DNA of 64,000 bases from Clostridia bacterium. Lineage in GTDB: Bacteria > Bacillota > Clostridia > Christensenellales > CAG-314. The position numbers and the translations under genes were made by a program. The stretch covers positions 186,001 through 250,000 of the forward strand of contig JAVVRZ010000002.1 of NCBI GenBank assembly GCA_036654455.1, in the 5' to 3' direction. How positions within the stretch are numbered: position 1 is the first letter of the stretch; every line of letters begins with the position of its first letter. The notes under the pieces are model-generated. The model was not told the origin of the DNA. It searched no databases and worked only from the letters and a program-made list of their open reading frames with translations. Positions 22,919 to 32,244 of this stretch are shown piece by piece.

Positions 22919-25606
22919 ATGAATAAAAAGACAGTGGCAAAAGAGGTTATAGTAAGGATTGTAGTAGGAGTAGTACTTCTATTGCTTTGCGTCGGCTCGG
23001 TATTTGGCATATTAAATACAAGAATTAATTACACATTAATCGACTACTTGCCGGAAGACTCGGCTACTCTTAAAGGTTTTAATATGGTAAACAAAGAGTT
23101 CGGCAGTACTTCTTACGCAAGGGTAATGATTAAAGATATAAATATCAACGCCGCTCGAACCGTCAAAGAGAGTTTTTCAAAAATTGAAGGCATAAAGTAT
23201 TCGTTGTGGATTGACGATATGGTAAAAATGGCTCTTGACGCCCTCGAAACACAAATTGACGAAAACAAAGACGTAATCGACCAAATAATCTCGGTACTGC
23301 CACAAGGCACAAAAGAAAAGTTAGAAGAACTAATCAAAAAGATTAAAGATGACACCGATATGGCGTCGACACTAGACTTTCTTGAACAAAACCCAATACT
23401 ACTTGACGCAGTCGACCTAATTACCAACTACTATTTCGACGGCGCAATTAGTCTAACTAACTATTATAACGTCTTGGATAAGAACGCTCTAATCGAAGTC
23501 TACTTTACCGAAAACGATTATAGTATGCTTACAAATACCGCAATTGACCAAATAAAAATGAAATGCTCAGGGCTTGACGTTGCCTACGAAGGAACGGCTA
23601 TCTCTACTAAGGCAGCAAGAGAAACTACAAGTAGCGAAGTGCTAATAGTTACCGTCCTTGTCGTTCCGCTTGCAATAGGCATATTAATGCTAACTACTAA
23701 CGCATATATCGAACCTCTGCTACTGCTACTTACTATCGCTATGTCAGTGCTATTTAATATGGGGACAAACCTATTCTTAGATTTGTTTGGGTGGCTTGAC
23801 GGTATAAGTTTCATAACAAATAGTATGGCGACAGCGCTACAAATGGCGATTACTATGGACTACGCTATATTCGTCTTGCACAAATATCGAAACGCAAGGA
23901 CAAACGGACTAGAAAAGAAAGATGCGCTTAAAGCGTGTATGAGAGAGTCGATATTGCCTACGGCGTCAAGCTGTCTTACAACTGTTGCGGGCTTTGTAGC
24001 TATGACATTTATGGACTTTGGAATAGGCAAAGACATCGGTTTCGTATTTGCAAAGGGCGTAATTATTAGCTTTATTGTTTCGCTACTATGTATGCCGTTC
24101 TTCCTTAAAATATTTGATAAATTGCTTACTAAGACCGAACACAAACCTTTAATGCCCACAGGTAAAAAACTTACCAAGTTTTGCATTAAATTTGCAATAC
24201 CGATAATTCTTGTGGTTGTGTTACTTGCCGGCGGTAGCTTTATGTTGCAAGATAATCTTCAATTTATGTACGGCGAATCGGCAATATCAGCCTCGGTCGG
24301 CACACAAACTTACGAGGATAGTAAGACTATAACCGAAGCATTTGGACTATATAACCCGATTGTAATTATGATACCTAAGTCGTATAGAGACCCACCGGAT
24401 AGCGAGGGCAAATTAAACGAAAAAGACCGAGAAATGAAGTTGATAGACGAGTTGCGCAACCTTACCGTACAAACGAAAAATAATAAAAAGCGTATGGTAG
24501 CTAGCATAATGTCCTACCGTTCTATTTGTAAACCCGGTATGGAGAGTATGATTCCCGCTCAACTTGTGGCAAACTTCGATAGCGAAAATTACACTCGTAT
24601 AGTCATTAATCTTAACGCTTCGAGCGAATCTCCCGACGCTTTCGCAGCTTACGACGAACTAAAAACTATTCTTACTCGTAACGCAGTAACAGAATGGTAT
24701 GTAGTCGGCAGTACGGTTGCCGCAAGCGAAATGAGAACTATGCTCGAAGGCAATAAGGACGTTCTTCTTGGCGAACGAGATTACACCTTTGTAAATTTAC
24801 TGGGAATAGCTGCGATATTCTTAATAATAATGTTTACCTTTAAATCTATATCCGTACCGATACTGCTTGTATCGACTATTGAAATGGGCATATTTATAAA
24901 TATGGCAATTTCCGCCTTGCAAGGCACAAAAATAGCCTTCTTGGGCTACTTGATAGTTTCGCTGATACAACTAGGAGCGACTATCGACTATGCAATACTG
25001 TATATGCAAAACTATGTCGACAGTAGAAAAATTCACGACCGCAACATAGCTACGTTAGAAGCGACAAGGCTATCTATTACAAGCGTGCTTACTTCGGCGC
25101 TAATACTATGCGTAGCGGGTTTCTCAATCGGGTTTGCTTCAAGCGTACAGGGCGTAAGCGAGATAGGCTTTATGATAGGGCGAGGCGCTCTAATCAGCGG
25201 AGTTCTTGTTCTTGTATTCTTGCCTCCGCTTGTTAGATTGTTTGATAGATATATACCGATGTTGTCGCTAAAAATGAAATTCTTAAAACCCTTAAAGGTA
25301 AGCGAAGAAGAAGCCAGCATTAGAGCGATAGACAAACACATTATCAATAATCCGGTTAAAAAATACGAAGACACTACCCCTCAACCTAACCAAGATATGC
25401 TCGAAGGCGAAGTTACTACAACGCTAGTTGACAAACACACCAAGAAAAAACTTAAATATAAGGCATTGAAAGAAGAATTGCAAGACCAAGATTTAGTTAA
25501 ACAAGAAGCGGTTGACGTTGAAGAAAAAATACAAGACGAAAAAGATGTTGACCGTGAAGAAAAAATACAAGACGAAAAAGACAAGGACGACGCAAGCGAT
25601 AAATAA
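22919..25606 (+). CDS. MMPL/RND-family exporter
   Basis: An 895-residue membrane protein with the classic duplicated layout. Each half has one helix, a large outer domain and five helices. Conserved helix-4-type Asp motifs are TMDYAIFVLHKYR in the first half and TIDYAILYMQNY in the second. The final ~100 residues are cytosolic, charged and partly repetitive (EEKIQDEKD twice). I chose the ATG at 22919, six bases after GAGG, over the in-frame ATG at 22907. Known relatives export lipids or hydrophobic compounds by proton drive; the cargo here is unknown. It is cotranscribed with the MarR regulator. Confidence 0.88.
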   Translation: MNKKTVAKEVIVRIVVGVVLLLLCVGSVFGILNTRINYTLIDYLPEDSATLKGFNMVNKEFGSTSYARVMIKDININAARTVKESFSKIEGIKYSLWIDDMVKMALDALETQIDENKDVIDQIISVLPQGTKEKLEELIKKIKDDTDMASTLDFLEQNPILLDAVDLITNYYFDGAISLTNYYNVLDKNALIEVYFTENDYSMLTNTAIDQIKMKCSGLDVAYEGTAISTKAARETTSSEVLIVTVLVVPLAIGILMLTTNAYIEPLLLLLTIAMSVLFNMGTNLFLDLFGWLDGISFITNSMATALQMAITMDYAIFVLHKYRNARTNGLEKKDALKACMRESILPTASSCLTTVAGFVAMTFMDFGIGKDIGFVFAKGVIISFIVSLLCMPFFLKIFDKLLTKTEHKPLMPTGKKLTKFCIKFAIPIILVVVLLAGGSFMLQDNLQFMYGESAISASVGTQTYEDSKTITEAFGLYNPIVIMIPKSYRDPPDSEGKLNEKDREMKLIDELRNLTVQTKNNKKRMVASIMSYRSICKPGMESMIPAQLVANFDSENYTRIVINLNASSESPDAFAAYDELKTILTRNAVTEWYVVGSTVAASEMRTMLEGNKDVLLGERDYTFVNLLGIAAIFLIIMFTFKSISVPILLVSTIEMGIFINMAISALQGTKIAFLGYLIVSLIQLGATIDYAILYMQNYVDSRKIHDRNIATLEATRLSITSVLTSALILCVAGFSIGFASSVQGVSEIGFMIGRGALISGVLVLVFLPPLVRLFDRYIPMLSLKMKFLKPLKVSEEEASIRAIDKHIINNPVKKYEDTTPQPNQDMLEGEVTTTLVDKHTKKKLKYKALKEELQDQDLVKQEAVDVEEKIQDEKDVDREEKIQDEKDKDDASDK

Positions 25607-25717
25607 CCAAAAGTCTTGTTAGACTTAATTATAAAATATTTATAATTAAGTTAAGCTAAATTACAAGTTAAACAAAACGCAATAAATAAGTTGTAATAAC
25701 CAACTCATAAACTAAAC

Positions 25718-25753
25718 AAAAGAACTCTCTAATATGTTTTAGAGAGTTCTTTT
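25718..25753. terminator. bidirectional terminator between mmpL and leuS
   Basis: Inverted repeat AAGAACTCTCTAA/TTAGAGAGTTCTT flanked by A and T runs on both sides, between convergent genes. Confidence 0.85.
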
Positions 25754-25765
25754 AATTGATAAAAA

Positions 25766-28195
25766 TTACTTAACTATAATATTTATAAGTCTATTTGGAA
25801 TGACAATTACCTTAACGACTTGCCCTAAAATATATTTTCTTACATTTTCGTCGTTTAAGACTGCAAGTTCGACTTCTTTTACCGTAAGACTGCTGTCAAG
25901 CGTTATTCTTGTCTTTAACTTAGAATTTATTTGTACGGCAAGTTCGACAACGGGTTTAATCAAATCAAGTTCGTTATAGGTAGGATAAGGTTGAGTTGTC
26001 ACCGAATAAGGCTTGCCTATTTGTTCCCATAGTTCTTCGCATATATGAGGAGCAATCGAAGAAAGCATTAAAACTAGGTCGCAAGCGGTGTCAAAGAGAA
26101 GTTTGCCATTTACATTCTGGCAACTAGAAACATAGGACGACATAGCGTTAGTTAACTCCATCATTCTTGCGATTGCGGTATTGAAGCTAAACTCGGGGAT
26201 ATCTTGGCTAACTTGTTTGATAGTATTTGCCCTAACAAATTTAAGCTCTTGGTCTTGTTGACAGGTCGAAACGACCCCTCTTGTATCATACGCCGATAGC
26301 ACTAAGCGTTCGACTTTTTCTAACCACTTAGCGACCGCCTTAATCCCTTCGTCGTTCCACGGACCGCCCTCAATATATTTAAAGGCAAAACCCATATAAA
26401 CTCTAAATGTATCGCTACCGTACTTCTCTATATATTCGTCGGGAGAAACAACATTGCCGTGCGACTTGCTCATACGATTGCCGTCTGGCCCGAGAATAAT
26501 GCCTTGATGGACTAGCGAAGTAAAAGGTTCGTCAAAGTTGAGGTAACCCATATCACGCAAAGCCTTAGTGAAAAATCTTGCGTAGAGTAGGTGCATACAA
26601 GCGTGTTCGGGTCCGCCTATATATTTGTCAACGGGTAGCATTTTATTAATTAATTTTTTATCAAAAGGCATAGTTGTATTCTTGTTGTCGGGGAAACGCA
26701 AGAAGTACCAACTACTGCACACAAATGTGTCTAGGGTGTCAACTTCTCTTGTAGAAGGTCTACCGCAAATCGGGCAAACGGTTGAGGTAAATTCGGCGCA
26801 CCTTGTAAGCGGGCTTGTGCCATCGGGCGTAAAGTTTACATTGTGGGGTAGTAGAACGGGCAAGTCTTTTTCCGGCACAGGCACTGTTCCGCAGTGGTCG
26901 CAATAGATTATAGGAATAGGCGCTCCCCAGTAACGTTGACGGCTAACAAGCCAGTCACGCAAGCGATAGTTTGTAACGAGTTTGCCTAAATTAAGCGTTT
27001 GTAGCTTAGTTGGAACTCTCAAACAGCCTTCTGCCGTACTCAAACCGTCAAACTCACCGCTATTACACATTATTCCGTGTTCGCAATAAGGTAGGTCGTT
27101 ATTTGTTCCGTCGGGCGAATTGATAACTCGCTTTATTTCGATATTATGCTTTTTGGCAAATATATAGTCCCTTGCGTCGTGAGCGGGAACACCCATAATA
27201 GCCCCTGTTCCGTAGCTACCTAGAACGTAATCGCCTACCCAAACTTGCGCAAGTTGATTGTTGATTGGATTGACTGCGTATGCTCCGGTAAATACGCCTG
27301 TCTTCTCTTTTGCCGTGCTTAAACGCTCTATCTCGGTAGTTTTGCTCGCTTGAAGAATGTAATCTTCTACGGCTTGTTTACATTCCTTAGAAGTGATAAC
27401 GTCAACTAAGGGGTGTTCGGGAGCAAGCACGCAATAAGTACAGCCAAACAAAGTATCAGCTCGTGTAGTGAACACTTTAAACTCGTGTTTGCCGTCTTGA
27501 AGCGCAAACGTAAGCTCTGCGCCGTTACTCTTACCTATCCAATTCTTTTGCATTAATTTAGTCTTTTCGGGCCAATCTAGGTTGTCTAGACCGTTAAGCA
27601 ATTCTTCGGCGTAGTCGGTAATTTTAAAGAACCACTGAGTCAAATTTTTCTTGCTTACTACCGAGTCGCATCGGTCGCACTTACCGTCTACTACTTGCTC
27701 GTTAGCAAGCACGGTATTGCAAGAAGGACACCAGTTGACGGGGGCATTTCTGCGATAAGCTAAGTTGTGCTTATAGAGTTGTAAGAACATCCATTGAGTC
27801 CACTTGTAGTAGTCGGGCATACAAGTAGCCAATTCGTAATCCCAGTCAAACATAGCGCCCATATCGGCAAGTTGGCGTTGCATCTTAGCAATGTTTGCAA
27901 GAGTTGATTGCTCGGGGTGAATGTTAGTCTTGATAGCGTAATTTTCAGCAGGCAAACCAAATGCGTCAAAGCCCATAGGCTCAAACACATTGTGACCGTT
28001 AGAACGCATAAACCTTGCGTAGACATCGCTTAAACCATAATTATACCAATGCCCTAAGTGTAATTTAGAAGCCGACGGATATGAAAACATCTCTAACACG
28101 TAGTGTTTGTTGTCAATCTTGCTCTTGTCGAAACTATAAATCTTAGTTTCTTTCCACTTATCATTCCACTTCTTCTCAATGCGAGTAACATCCAT
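25766..28195 (-). CDS. leuS: leucyl-tRNA synthetase
   Basis: An 809-residue class I synthetase that charges tRNA-Leu. The HIGH motif appears as HLGH (46-49) and KMSKS as RMSKS near residue 570. Zinc-binding cysteines around NWCPSCNTVL...CDRCDS and the inserted editing domain (GTGAIMGVPAHDARD) are intact. Length is normal for bacterial LeuS. It is monocistronic, with its own promoter at 28232-28261 and no T-box in the short leader. Confidence 0.98.
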   Translation of the reverse strand: MDVTRIEKKWNDKWKETKIYSFDKSKIDNKHYVLEMFSYPSASKLHLGHWYNYGLSDVYARFMRSNGHNVFEPMGFDAFGLPAENYAIKTNIHPEQSTLANIAKMQRQLADMGAMFDWDYELATCMPDYYKWTQWMFLQLYKHNLAYRRNAPVNWCPSCNTVLANEQVVDGKCDRCDSVVSKKNLTQWFFKITDYAEELLNGLDNLDWPEKTKLMQKNWIGKSNGAELTFALQDGKHEFKVFTTRADTLFGCTYCVLAPEHPLVDVITSKECKQAVEDYILQASKTTEIERLSTAKEKTGVFTGAYAVNPINNQLAQVWVGDYVLGSYGTGAIMGVPAHDARDYIFAKKHNIEIKRVINSPDGTNNDLPYCEHGIMCNSGEFDGLSTAEGCLRVPTKLQTLNLGKLVTNYRLRDWLVSRQRYWGAPIPIIYCDHCGTVPVPEKDLPVLLPHNVNFTPDGTSPLTRCAEFTSTVCPICGRPSTREVDTLDTFVCSSWYFLRFPDNKNTTMPFDKKLINKMLPVDKYIGGPEHACMHLLYARFFTKALRDMGYLNFDEPFTSLVHQGIILGPDGNRMSKSHGNVVSPDEYIEKYGSDTFRVYMGFAFKYIEGGPWNDEGIKAVAKWLEKVERLVLSAYDTRGVVSTCQQDQELKFVRANTIKQVSQDIPEFSFNTAIARMMELTNAMSSYVSSCQNVNGKLLFDTACDLVLMLSSIAPHICEELWEQIGKPYSVTTQPYPTYNELDLIKPVVELAVQINSKLKTRITLDSSLTVKEVELAVLNDENVRKYILGQVVKVIVIPNRLINIIVK

Positions 28196-28231
28196 AAGTT
28201 TTGCCCTTCTTTTTTTTGAAATATTATTTTA

Positions 28232-28261
28232 ATTATAATACAAAAATGTCAAAAATGTCAA
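28232..28261 (-). promoter_or_regulatory. leuS promoter
   Basis: Minus-strand TTGACA (28256-28261), 18-nt spacer, TATAAT (28232-28237), about 37 bp before the leuS start. The spacer contains a second TTGACA-like repeat. Confidence 0.7.
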
Positions 28262-28290
28262 ACCTAATCTATACAATATTACTTTGTTAC

Positions 28291-28319
28291 TTTACAATAT
28301 TAAATTTTGTGTGTATAAT
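28291..28319 (+). promoter_or_regulatory. promoter of the DUF1294-like gene
   Basis: -35 TTTACA (28291-28296), 17-nt spacer, -10 TATAAT (28314-28319). It sits inside a longer open frame and so argues for the downstream start at 28345. Confidence 0.7.
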
Positions 28320-28344
28320 AAATTTAGTCAAGGAGGGGGGCAAA

Positions 28345-28524
28345 ATGACATATTACATATATATGGGCTGTATAACGCTACTTGGCGGAGCGTTAGGTGG
28401 CACGCTTGCGATGTATCTATTTAGACACAAAACCAAAAAAGTTTACTTTATTATTGTCAACATAATCGGGCTAGGCATACAATTTGCGTTAAGCTTTTAC
28501 TTCGGCATTAAATTTATTACTTAA
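28345..28524 (+). CDS. short DUF1294-like membrane protein
   Basis: A 59-residue protein with two hydrophobic segments. The core LLGGALGGTLAMYLFRHKTKK matches the second half of DUF1294 membrane proteins, whose function is unknown. The usual first half (FGLDKxxAKxxxWRIPE) is missing, so this is either a natural short form or a truncated gene. The start follows a very strong AGGAGGGGGG ribosome site and a promoter at 28291-28319, so it is probably expressed. A terminator follows at 28584. Confidence 0.7.
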   Translation: MTYYIYMGCITLLGGALGGTLAMYLFRHKTKKVYFIIVNIIGLGIQFALSFYFGIKFIT

Positions 28525-28583
28525 AACATTTAGTAAATAGATGCAAAGAATTTAATTACAAAAAATTTAATTACATTATTAAC

Positions 28584-28625
28584 AAAGTTAGACAAGACTA
28601 ATCGAGCCTTGCCTAACTTTTTTTT
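28584..28625 (+). terminator. terminator after the DUF1294-like gene
   Basis: Stem AAAGTTAG-CAAG with CTTG-CTAACTTT followed by a run of T; it may also serve the convergent acetyltransferase gene. Confidence 0.8.
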
Positions 28626-28655
28626 AAATATTACTATTAATTTAGACTATTAAAT

Positions 28656-29261
28656 TTAACTGGGCGGAATTTTAAGATATTTGCCCGCCCTATTTGGTTT
28701 AATCATAACATAAGGACGACCTATCGCAAAGTCATAATTTGCAAGGTCTTGCGTTAAAGTTGTTCCGCAAGCGATAAAACAATTAGACGCTATTGTTAAA
28801 GGCGCTATAAGATTACTGTTACTGCCTATAAAGCAGTTGTCGCCCACGCTTGTTCTATGTTTCTCCCTACCGTCGTAGTTTACAAAGATTACTCCGCAAC
28901 CAATATTGCAATTTACCCCTACGGTAGCGTCGCCAACGTATGCAAGATGCGCCGCCTTAGTGTAATCGCCCAATGTAGAATTCTTTAATTCGACAAAATT
29001 ACCTATTCGAGCAAAATTGCCCACTCTGCTATTCTCACGCAAATGCGCATTTGGACCTACCGTTGTGCCTTCGCCTACGTAGGAGTCGATTATCCGGCTA
29101 GAACGAATTACGGCGGACTTGCCAATGTGACCGTTGACAATATAGCTAAAACTCTCTATAACGCAACCATCTTCAAGCACAGAGTTACCCTTAATTACGC
29201 ATTCGGGTTCTATTGTGCAATTTTGCCCTATTATAACGCTACTATCTATATAAGTTGTCAA
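28656..29261 (-). CDS. stand-alone GlmU-type N-acetyltransferase domain (left-handed beta-helix)
   Basis: A 201-residue hexapeptide-repeat protein closely matching the C-terminal half of GlmU. It has VGPNAHLRENSRVG, the catalytic His105 in TKAAHLAYVGD, NYDG (128-131) and FIGSNSNLIAP. The N-terminal uridyltransferase domain of bifunctional GlmU is absent. The likely activity is acetyl-CoA-dependent acetylation of glucosamine-1-phosphate for cell-wall precursor synthesis, with the UDP-transferring half encoded elsewhere. The start is TTG at 29261 (a G-rich site lies about 8 bases upstream); no nearby ATG keeps the first repeat. The 29262-29555 gap upstream shows nothing else. Confidence 0.8.
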   Translation of the reverse strand: MTTYIDSSVIIGQNCTIEPECVIKGNSVLEDGCVIESFSYIVNGHIGKSAVIRSSRIIDSYVGEGTTVGPNAHLRENSRVGNFARIGNFVELKNSTLGDYTKAAHLAYVGDATVGVNCNIGCGVIFVNYDGREKHRTSVGDNCFIGSNSNLIAPLTIASNCFIACGTTLTQDLANYDFAIGRPYVMIKPNRAGKYLKIPPS

Positions 29262-29555
29262 GCTGTTCGCCCCCTACTACAAATAATAATACATTATTGT
29301 ATGCGCAAGCGAAAGATGTGTGAACTAAGACTTGTCAAAAAATAAAATAAACTACTACTATTAAAGATAGCTAAAACCTAACTATACAAAATTTACATTT
29401 TTACTATAAAAGCTCGCAGCAAAATAGCCGTTAAATTAACCAAATACAAAACAAATTAATTTAACAAGCGACCTTACTAAGTCACAAAATATAACTCTAT
29501 TAATACAACTACATTACTTAAACTAAGGTTAGATTAAAATTAAGCCTTTGCTAAT

Positions 29556-31814
29556 TTAACAAGCGACTAATCTTGCAACAATTACCGTAATATCGTCTTT
29601 TGGTTGGTTAGAATTGTAATAAATTGCCTTATTAAGCAGTTCGTCGGCGATTATTTGAGGGTTAGTGACATTTGACTGTTGAAGCAAGTAGGCAATTTCA
29701 TTCTTATCGGCAAAGCTATCGGCAAAACCGTCGCTATAAATTAAAATTAAGTCACCGCACTTTAAAACCTTCTTGGTGCAGGCAGGCTTAATCTGGCTTA
29801 GCACGCCTAGCGGAAGCGAACCGCCAACTATAAATTGAACTTCTTCGCCACAACGAGTGACAGAATTGGGAGAGCCTAGTTTGATAAAGTCGGTAAAACC
29901 GCTAGTTAAGTCAATTACGCAAATATCTAGGGCGGTAAAAGTTTCTTCGTTAGCCGAAGCGAGCAAATGATTGACGCAAGTTAGAATACAATCGCTATCG
30001 AAATTTGCCTTATAAAAATTCTCGACCAAACTTATAGCTATGTTGCTAGTATTTTGAGCCTCTTTACCGCTACCCATACCGTCGCTAAGGGCAAGTAAGA
30101 ACTTATCGTTATTTAACCTTATAAAGCTGTGCGTGTCGCCGGAAATATCGCTACCTTGTTTGGTTACAAAGGAAAACCCAAAAGTAACGTTGTACTTAGG
30201 ACTTTCTTTCAAAAACAATATATCCCAATTAGAATTTGGCATACTCTCGATATGCTCGATAAACATCTTGCGACTAGCAAGTTTGGTAATAATTGTAGTT
30301 ATAATATCTTTTTTAGCGTCTTGACGAGCTATCGTAAGCGTTACAAGCAGTTTTCCGTCTTCTTCCCAAACAACCGCCTCTTTAACTAAGCAATGACAAA
30401 AAGTCAACTCCTGCATAGCTAGCTTCTCTTTTTCTCGGTCAAATTGCAAGTTTTTACGGCAACTTTGCGACAAATCTTTGAGAATAGTGGATACTCCGCC
30501 TAGTTGCTCGCCTAAAAGCAACTTGCTGTTAGCGTTATTTTGCTCGGTTTGGTAATATTCCTTATATACAAGAACTTCCTTATTGATTGCAGAAAGTAGA
30601 GTGTTGAGTCGCATACAATTAGACGCAAGCAAATTTGGAATATCTAGCAAGGTAGCTTTGCCTTTGTCAAGCCCAGCCGTAACTAATTCGCAAAAGGCTT
30701 GCTCGGTCTTGTCTATATTGTTTCGCCAACAACGACTTCGCTCGGGACAGTCCTTGCAAATGCCCTCGCTAACGTCTTTGCTAATTGCAACAGTTGCTTT
30801 TTCGGGCGAAAGCGCTCGCTTAGTCAGCGATTTGTAAGTCAACTGCATTTCATAAAATACATCGGCAAGCTCGTAAAGTCTGCGTGAGATGTTATTTCTA
30901 AGTCTGTTGATAATCGGTTCGGGACTATAATGTTCGGCGCACTTGCCAAAACAATCTTTTGCTTTATTGAGCAAACTGTTTGGAAATACGCAAAAGACAA
31001 CGCAACCTAAAAACGTTGGCAAAAGCACTAAATAGTGCGTTGAACCATAAACATCAAAGAAAAACACTAGTACAAGCAAACTAAGCAATAGCGCAAGAGC
31101 CGACAAATATTTGCTTAATTTATAGAATCCTACCGACACAAGAGCAAAGACACAGTAAATTGCAATAGAACTTATCTGTCCGCTATTTAACGCAACGCCT
31201 AGTCCTAGCGAAGAAGCAAAACAAAAAGAAGAAAGAGGGGAATATGTAAATAATAGAAATAAAATTCCAAATGGCGCAACTATATCGATAATGGCAACGT
31301 TGCCTACTTTAATATCGGCAAACGATTGAGAAATAGCTACGCAAACCGTAGCTAAAAAGATAAGTTCGTCTGTTCCTAGTCGGTATCTTAGCCCTCTAAC
31401 AAACACCGCTCTAAACACATACATACATACGTAAGAAAATATAATCGAGCTACCGCAATATATTAACCGTTCGACAACGCCTACATCGCTAGAATAGACA
31501 AAATAAAAAATAAGGGAAAGCAACATATATAGGCACATCAACCACTTGTTGACAGCTCGCCCTATCCTATTATGTATAAGTAACGCTACGACAATAACCA
31601 CAGCTTGCGTAGCTGTGATTATAATTTGATTTAATCCATAAAAGACGCTCGACAGCAAAAAGACAACGCAGGACAACCATATATTAATGCAGTATGCGTT
31701 GGCTACAAATATGCCGTAAGCGTAAGTTGGACTTGCCCGTCTAACAAGTATAGAACAACCTAATAATAAAACTTGGATTAAAATAAGTTTAACTTTTTTC
31801 ATATAATCCTGCAC
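29556..31814 (-). CDS. spoIIE: stage II sporulation protein E (serine phosphatase)
   Basis: A 752-residue membrane phosphatase. The first ~290 residues hold about ten hydrophobic segments. A central domain includes SEGICKDCPERSRCWRNN, a cysteine motif typical of SpoIIE. The C-terminal PP2C-type domain has LSDGMGSGKEA and YSDGFADSF metal-binding motifs. In known sporulators it dephosphorylates SpoIIAA to activate sigma-F in the forespore. Presence of an intact gene indicates a spore-forming lineage. It appears monocistronic. Confidence 0.96.
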   Translation of the reverse strand: MQDYMKKVKLILIQVLLLGCSILVRRASPTYAYGIFVANAYCINIWLSCVVFLLSSVFYGLNQIIITATQAVVIVVALLIHNRIGRAVNKWLMCLYMLLSLIFYFVYSSDVGVVERLIYCGSSIIFSYVCMYVFRAVFVRGLRYRLGTDELIFLATVCVAISQSFADIKVGNVAIIDIVAPFGILFLLFTYSPLSSFCFASSLGLGVALNSGQISSIAIYCVFALVSVGFYKLSKYLSALALLLSLLVLVFFFDVYGSTHYLVLLPTFLGCVVFCVFPNSLLNKAKDCFGKCAEHYSPEPIINRLRNNISRRLYELADVFYEMQLTYKSLTKRALSPEKATVAISKDVSEGICKDCPERSRCWRNNIDKTEQAFCELVTAGLDKGKATLLDIPNLLASNCMRLNTLLSAINKEVLVYKEYYQTEQNNANSKLLLGEQLGGVSTILKDLSQSCRKNLQFDREKEKLAMQELTFCHCLVKEAVVWEEDGKLLVTLTIARQDAKKDIITTIITKLASRKMFIEHIESMPNSNWDILFLKESPKYNVTFGFSFVTKQGSDISGDTHSFIRLNNDKFLLALSDGMGSGKEAQNTSNIAISLVENFYKANFDSDCILTCVNHLLASANEETFTALDICVIDLTSGFTDFIKLGSPNSVTRCGEEVQFIVGGSLPLGVLSQIKPACTKKVLKCGDLILIYSDGFADSFADKNEIAYLLQQSNVTNPQIIADELLNKAIYYNSNQPKDDITVIVARLVAC

Positions 31815-31923
31815 AGTAATTTTTAATTAGATTATATGTATTAATTGTTAAAGCGACTTACTTCTTTTTGTTTAATTATGAGGTATGCTGTCGCAAAGTA
31901 ATCAAAAGTAGGCTTAGACTAAT

Positions 31924-32133
31924 TTATAACAAGACCTTGCCTAGCTCGACAAGAAGCTCTTTCCATCTAGGAAAATATTCTTCGGGGACATAGTCTTGTA
32001 ATTGACTAATTTTATAGTCATTTACATATTCTATAAATGGGCTAGACAATAAGTTTGGAAAGTATTTGTTGATAAGTTGAACCGCTTTACTATTAGAAAG
32101 GACTTCTTTAACTGTTAAATTATTAATATTCAT
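31924..32133 (-). CDS. small helical domain protein, unknown function
   Basis: A 69-residue soluble protein. The pattern TVKEVLSNSKAVQLINKYFPNLLSSPF followed by a YxISQLxxYxPE segment resembles a small helical domain found in clostridial proteins, alone or appended to enzymes. I do not know its function. It lies between spoIIE and ktrB, divergent from ktrB, with no clear partner. Confidence 0.6.
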   Translation of the reverse strand: MNINNLTVKEVLSNSKAVQLINKYFPNLLSSPFIEYVNDYKISQLQDYVPEEYFPRWKELLVELGKVLL

Positions 32134-32195
32134 AATTTATTGTATGTAAATATGGTTAAATAAGTACCTCTTACGCCAACATTACAAAAAGATAT

Positions 32196-32224
32196 TTGAC
32201 AAAAATTATAAATCGGTGTAGACT
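32196..32224 (+). promoter_or_regulatory. ktrBA promoter
   Basis: TTGACA (32196-32201), 17-nt spacer, TAGACT (32219-32224). The predicted start leaves only about 14 nt before the ATG and no ribosome site. Confidence 0.65.
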
Positions 32225-32244
32225 AGACCATACCTTACAAAAAT

